A DNA stretch of 64,000 bases from a virus. The position numbers were made by a program, and so were the translations under genes. The notes under the pieces were generated by a model. It saw nothing but the letters and a program-made list of their open reading frames with translations, ran no database searches and was not told where the DNA came from. This document shows positions 61,424 to 64,000 of this stretch, one piece after another. Within the stretch, counting starts at the first letter, position 1. Each line of letters starts with the position of its first letter. The stretch lies in IMG/VR virus record IMGVR_UViG_3300030099_006646, positions 1 through 64,000 of that record; one strand, written 5' to 3'.

Positions 61424-62626
61424 ATGGCTTTATACAAATTTGGACCAAACGATGTTTTTGTTAGTAGATTAAAGACGTATCCACATACAAATTTTTTAAT
61501 CTACTCTGGTTCATATTATTACAACAGCAAGACAGCTCAATCTGGCGCTTTTTCAAACCCTGTTAAGAACGTCCCGGTTGGGAACATTAGTCTTTATGAA
61601 CTAAACATTGATAGACCTTCGGATAGCCTTATCTATCCTTTTACTACCAAAGAAGGTAGCTTAGATTCTTTTAACACTGTATCTACTAATGATTTCATGG
61701 GCTTTGACTATGGAGACACAATCACTGGTAGTTATTTTTTATCTGCTACTATCGATAGAAGGTTTTATTTAGAATATGTAGCCGACTTGCCTATTCCTAC
61801 TTCTAACGTATCTTATCGCCCACACATAATGGCACTTAAAAACACAACAAACGACTACATGCGCTTAAGTCCTCATTATGAATATTCAGCTTCGCTTACT
61901 AACCCTCTGGGAGGTTGGGATAAAGATAGGCAAATGATGACCATGATTAGCATTCCATCTATTTTTTATGGTTCATCAATCAAGAAAGGCTCGGTGGACT
62001 TAAAATTTTACACGACAGGCACTTTAGCGGGACAGCTATTAGATTACTATAAAAATGGCGAACTTATACAGTTTTCAGGCGCAGTCCCAGCCAATGACGG
62101 AAAATGTGCAGGCACCGTCCTTTACGATCAGGGGATTATCTTACTAACAGGTTCTTGGACCATTTCTGGTCACAGGGAACAGTTTAGGGATGGTGCTACA
62201 CAGTACAATACTGCTTGGGTTTACTTCGGAGCGTCAGGGTCTGCTGGTAACAATTACCTTTTGAACTCTAGTTTTACGTTAGATTTTAAAGGAACAGAAA
62301 AAATTCCTAATATTACAATGCTTGCCCACGCACCTCAGAACAAACTAAACAACTCAAACAACCCTACATTTCTTGAGACAAGTACAAATGCGAACGCTTA
62401 TGTCACCGGCTCAACGATTTATAAAGAATATGACAGTTTAGGTGTTAAAAATATCGTAAAAAGCCCTTATAATAATTATACTGCAAGTTTTCAAAGAGAA
62501 ACTTACATTTCAGAAATAGGAATATACGATAAGGACAAAAATCTTATTGCGATTGCAAAGTTAGCTAATCCAATAAAGAAAACAGAAGAAAAAGATTTTA
62601 CTTTTAAATTGTCCGTAGACATATAA
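61424..62626 (+). CDS. Tail/fibre structural protein, second of a tandem paralogous pair
   Basis: A 400-residue beta-rich protein (ALYKFGPNDVFVSRLKTYPHTNFLIYSGS). The C-terminal two thirds follow the same order of motifs as the preceding gene, so the two arose by an old duplication. The N-terminal third differs and may give a different partner or receptor contact. The last segment (YISEIGIYDKDKNLIAIAKLANPIKK) is a conserved ending. It is followed 9 bases later by the RuvC-like gene, marking the switch from structural to DNA-metabolism genes on the same strand. Confidence 0.65.
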   Translation: MALYKFGPNDVFVSRLKTYPHTNFLIYSGSYYYNSKTAQSGAFSNPVKNVPVGNISLYELNIDRPSDSLIYPFTTKEGSLDSFNTVSTNDFMGFDYGDTITGSYFLSATIDRRFYLEYVADLPIPTSNVSYRPHIMALKNTTNDYMRLSPHYEYSASLTNPLGGWDKDRQMMTMISIPSIFYGSSIKKGSVDLKFYTTGTLAGQLLDYYKNGELIQFSGAVPANDGKCAGTVLYDQGIILLTGSWTISGHREQFRDGATQYNTAWVYFGASGSAGNNYLLNSSFTLDFKGTEKIPNITMLAHAPQNKLNNSNNPTFLETSTNANAYVTGSTIYKEYDSLGVKNIVKSPYNNYTASFQRETYISEIGIYDKDKNLIAIAKLANPIKKTEEKDFTFKLSVDI

Positions 62627-62635
62627 GTTAGATAT

Positions 62636-63172
62636 TTGATTTTAGCCCTAGACATTTCAACCAGCATTACAGGAGTAACAATACTTGAAAAAGATGGAAC
62701 TCTTGTTTATAATGATGCATGGGACACACGAAAATACAAAAACTTTTTCGAAAAGGTAGAGTATGTTGAGAAGAACATTAAAAAGCTTCATAATAACGGC
62801 TTCGGAATCAGAAGAGTATATATTGAGCAATCTCTCCAGTCTTTCAGATCTGGATTCTCGTCGGCTAAAACTCTGTCAACTCTCGCTCGTTTTAATGGGG
62901 TGGTGTCATGGCTGGTATATCGAATATTGCAGATTGAGCCACAGTACTTAGCTGCGACTTCTGCTCGCAAGCTATGCGGCATTAAAGTTCCACGAGGAAC
63001 AAAAGCAAAACAAGTTGTTATACAGCACATTCTAGATAATGTCCCAGAAATTCAAATAGAGTATACAAAGCAAAACAACATTAAGCCTCATTGTTACGAC
63101 AAGGCAGATAGTTGGGTTATTGCTAAAGCAGGGCTTATACAATGTCAACAGGAAGAAAAACAGCAATCATAA
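62636..63172 (+). CDS. RuvC-like Holliday junction resolvase
   Basis: A 178-residue RNase H-fold nuclease. The acidic positions are Asp6 (ILALDISTSITG), Glu64 (VYIEQSL), and Asp155 and Asp158 near the end (CYDKADSW), matching the D-E-D-D set of RuvC. The length is as in RuvC (about 170). The start is TTG, the only codon that begins the first strand correctly; its ribosome site is weak. It would cut branched DNA before packaging, the job of gp49 in T4. The 3' end overlaps the primase gene by 31 bases. Confidence 0.82.
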   Translation: MILALDISTSITGVTILEKDGTLVYNDAWDTRKYKNFFEKVEYVEKNIKKLHNNGFGIRRVYIEQSLQSFRSGFSSAKTLSTLARFNGVVSWLVYRILQIEPQYLAATSARKLCGIKVPRGTKAKQVVIQHILDNVPEIQIEYTKQNNIKPHCYDKADSWVIAKAGLIQCQQEEKQQS

Positions 63173-64000
63173 AGGATATCTTTGGGGCTTGTTACGGCTC
63201 CGGTTCCGAAATGCTGTTTCACTGCCCTAAATGTGAACACCACAAGCGCAAACTTTCTATTAACATAGAAAAGGATGCTTGGAAGTGCTGGGTTTGCGAT
63301 TGGTCAGGACGAAACTTAACCAAGATTGTCCGCCGCTATGGCGACCTTTATCACAAGAAGAAATGGTCAGAACTTGTAAATAAAGTCGAACTTGCTTCTT
63401 TTGAAGAAAAGATGTTTGCTATCGAGGAAGAAGAACCAGAACAAAGGGTCGAACTTCCAAAAGAGTTTAAGTCTTTAGCCAACAAAGCCGTTCCTCGTTC
63501 AGCAGGACAAGCCCTTCGTTACTTGCGAGAAAGAGGAATAAAAAAAGACGACATTATAAGATGGAAGATTGGTTATTGTGAAGACGGAGAATTTGCCAAG
63601 CGAATCATCATACCATCCTTTTCCTTAAATGGTCATAGCAACTACTTTATTGCCCGTTCCTACGATGGGCACTGGAAAAGATACCTAAACCCCAAGGCAT
63701 CCCGTAACATCGTTTTTAACCACCTTTTCTTGGACTTTGAGGACGATCTAACAATAGTCGAGGGAGCATTTGACGCAATCGTCGCAGGACCTAATGCAGT
63801 TCCCCTTCTAGGCTCAACCCTTCGTGAAACATCCAAGTTATTCCACGAGATTGTAAGAAACGATACAACAGTCTACATGGCTCTTGACCCTGACGCAAAA
63901 GCAAAAGAACACAAAATAATCGAACTTTTGTTAAAATACGGCGTCCAAGTCTACAAAATAAATCTAAATGATTACGATGATGTAGGAGAAATGACTCCCG
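63142..64000 (+). CDS. DNA primase with zinc finger and Toprim domain, cut by the window end
   Basis: An open frame of 286 codons runs off the window. Residues 28-52 hold a CHC2-like zinc ribbon: Cys28-x2-Cys31 (HCPKC) and Cys49-x2-Cys52 (KCWVC). A linker follows, then IGYCEDGEFAKRIIIPSF and FIARSYDGHWKRYLNP, the usual DnaG/gp4 RNA-polymerase subdomain. The Toprim signatures are Glu207 (TIVEGAFDAIVAG) and Asp249-x-Asp251 (ALDPDA). It would synthesise RNA primers at the fork. A helicase domain could follow, as in T7 gp4, but lies beyond the window. The ATG at 63142 lies inside the RuvC-like gene. Confidence 0.85.
   Translation, partial: MSTGRKTAIIKDIFGACYGSGSEMLFHCPKCEHHKRKLSINIEKDAWKCWVCDWSGRNLTKIVRRYGDLYHKKKWSELVNKVELASFEEKMFAIEEEEPEQRVELPKEFKSLANKAVPRSAGQALRYLRERGIKKDDIIRWKIGYCEDGEFAKRIIIPSFSLNGHSNYFIARSYDGHWKRYLNPKASRNIVFNHLFLDFEDDLTIVEGAFDAIVAGPNAVPLLGSTLRETSKLFHEIVRNDTTVYMALDPDAKAKEHKIIELLLKYGVQVYKINLNDYDDVGEMTP

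Overview
The window is part of a large, lytic-type tailed-phage genome with a contractile (T4-like) tail, A+T-rich and almost gap-free. The assignment rests on a gp25-like and a gp6/baseplate-J-like wedge protein side by side, a gp55-like late sigma factor, several very large virion proteins, a PhoH-type ATPase, a RuvC-like nuclease and a Toprim primase. No bacterial housekeeping operon, integrase, tRNA, rRNA, CRISPR array or insertion sequence was seen. The host is probably Gram-negative, judging from LPS/O-antigen-type sugar genes, a lipobox protein and peptidoglycan-cleaving tail domains. Species and habitat cannot be read from the sequence.

Layout. (1) 1-5940: early/auxiliary genes. These are a partial minus-strand gene, a ClpP-like protease, a eukaryote-type phosphomannomutase, a minus-strand secreted trypsin-like lipoprotein, PIN-PhoH, an HExxH metallopeptidase, two small unknowns and a Cas4/RecB-like nuclease with four cysteines. 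(2) 5951-25998: a 20-kb plus-strand island of 25 tightly coupled genes for making and modifying an unusual glycan. It holds glycosyltransferases, a UDP-GlcNAc 2-epimerase, three SDR enzymes (one GDP-fucose-synthase-like, one RmlB-like), a split heptose kinase/nucleotidyltransferase pair, a HAD phosphatase, a cupin, a half-size DegT enzyme, methyltransferases, GNAT and hexapeptide acyltransferases, a PhyH dioxygenase, WbqC, a beta-propeller glycosidase-like protein and a DUF962 membrane protein. (3) 26009-27787: small genes, a two-helix membrane protein and the late sigma factor. (4) 27791-62626: tail and baseplate genes, from a 983-residue hub/lysin through a 2179-residue giant, gp25, gp6 and large LamG/MAM-bearing proteins to two tandem paralogues. 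(5) 62636-64000: RuvC-like nuclease and a primase that runs off the end.

How it fits together. The sigma factor probably switches on the tail operons. A CTATTTA element occurs in four intergenic gaps, twice inside an identical 14-mer (47433-47446 and 59269-59282), and is a candidate late-promoter core. The glycan island could decorate virion proteins or remodel the host surface; the sequence alone does not decide. Many start codons were moved from the longest possible ORF to the one with a correctly spaced Shine-Dalgarno, and several are TTG or GTG.
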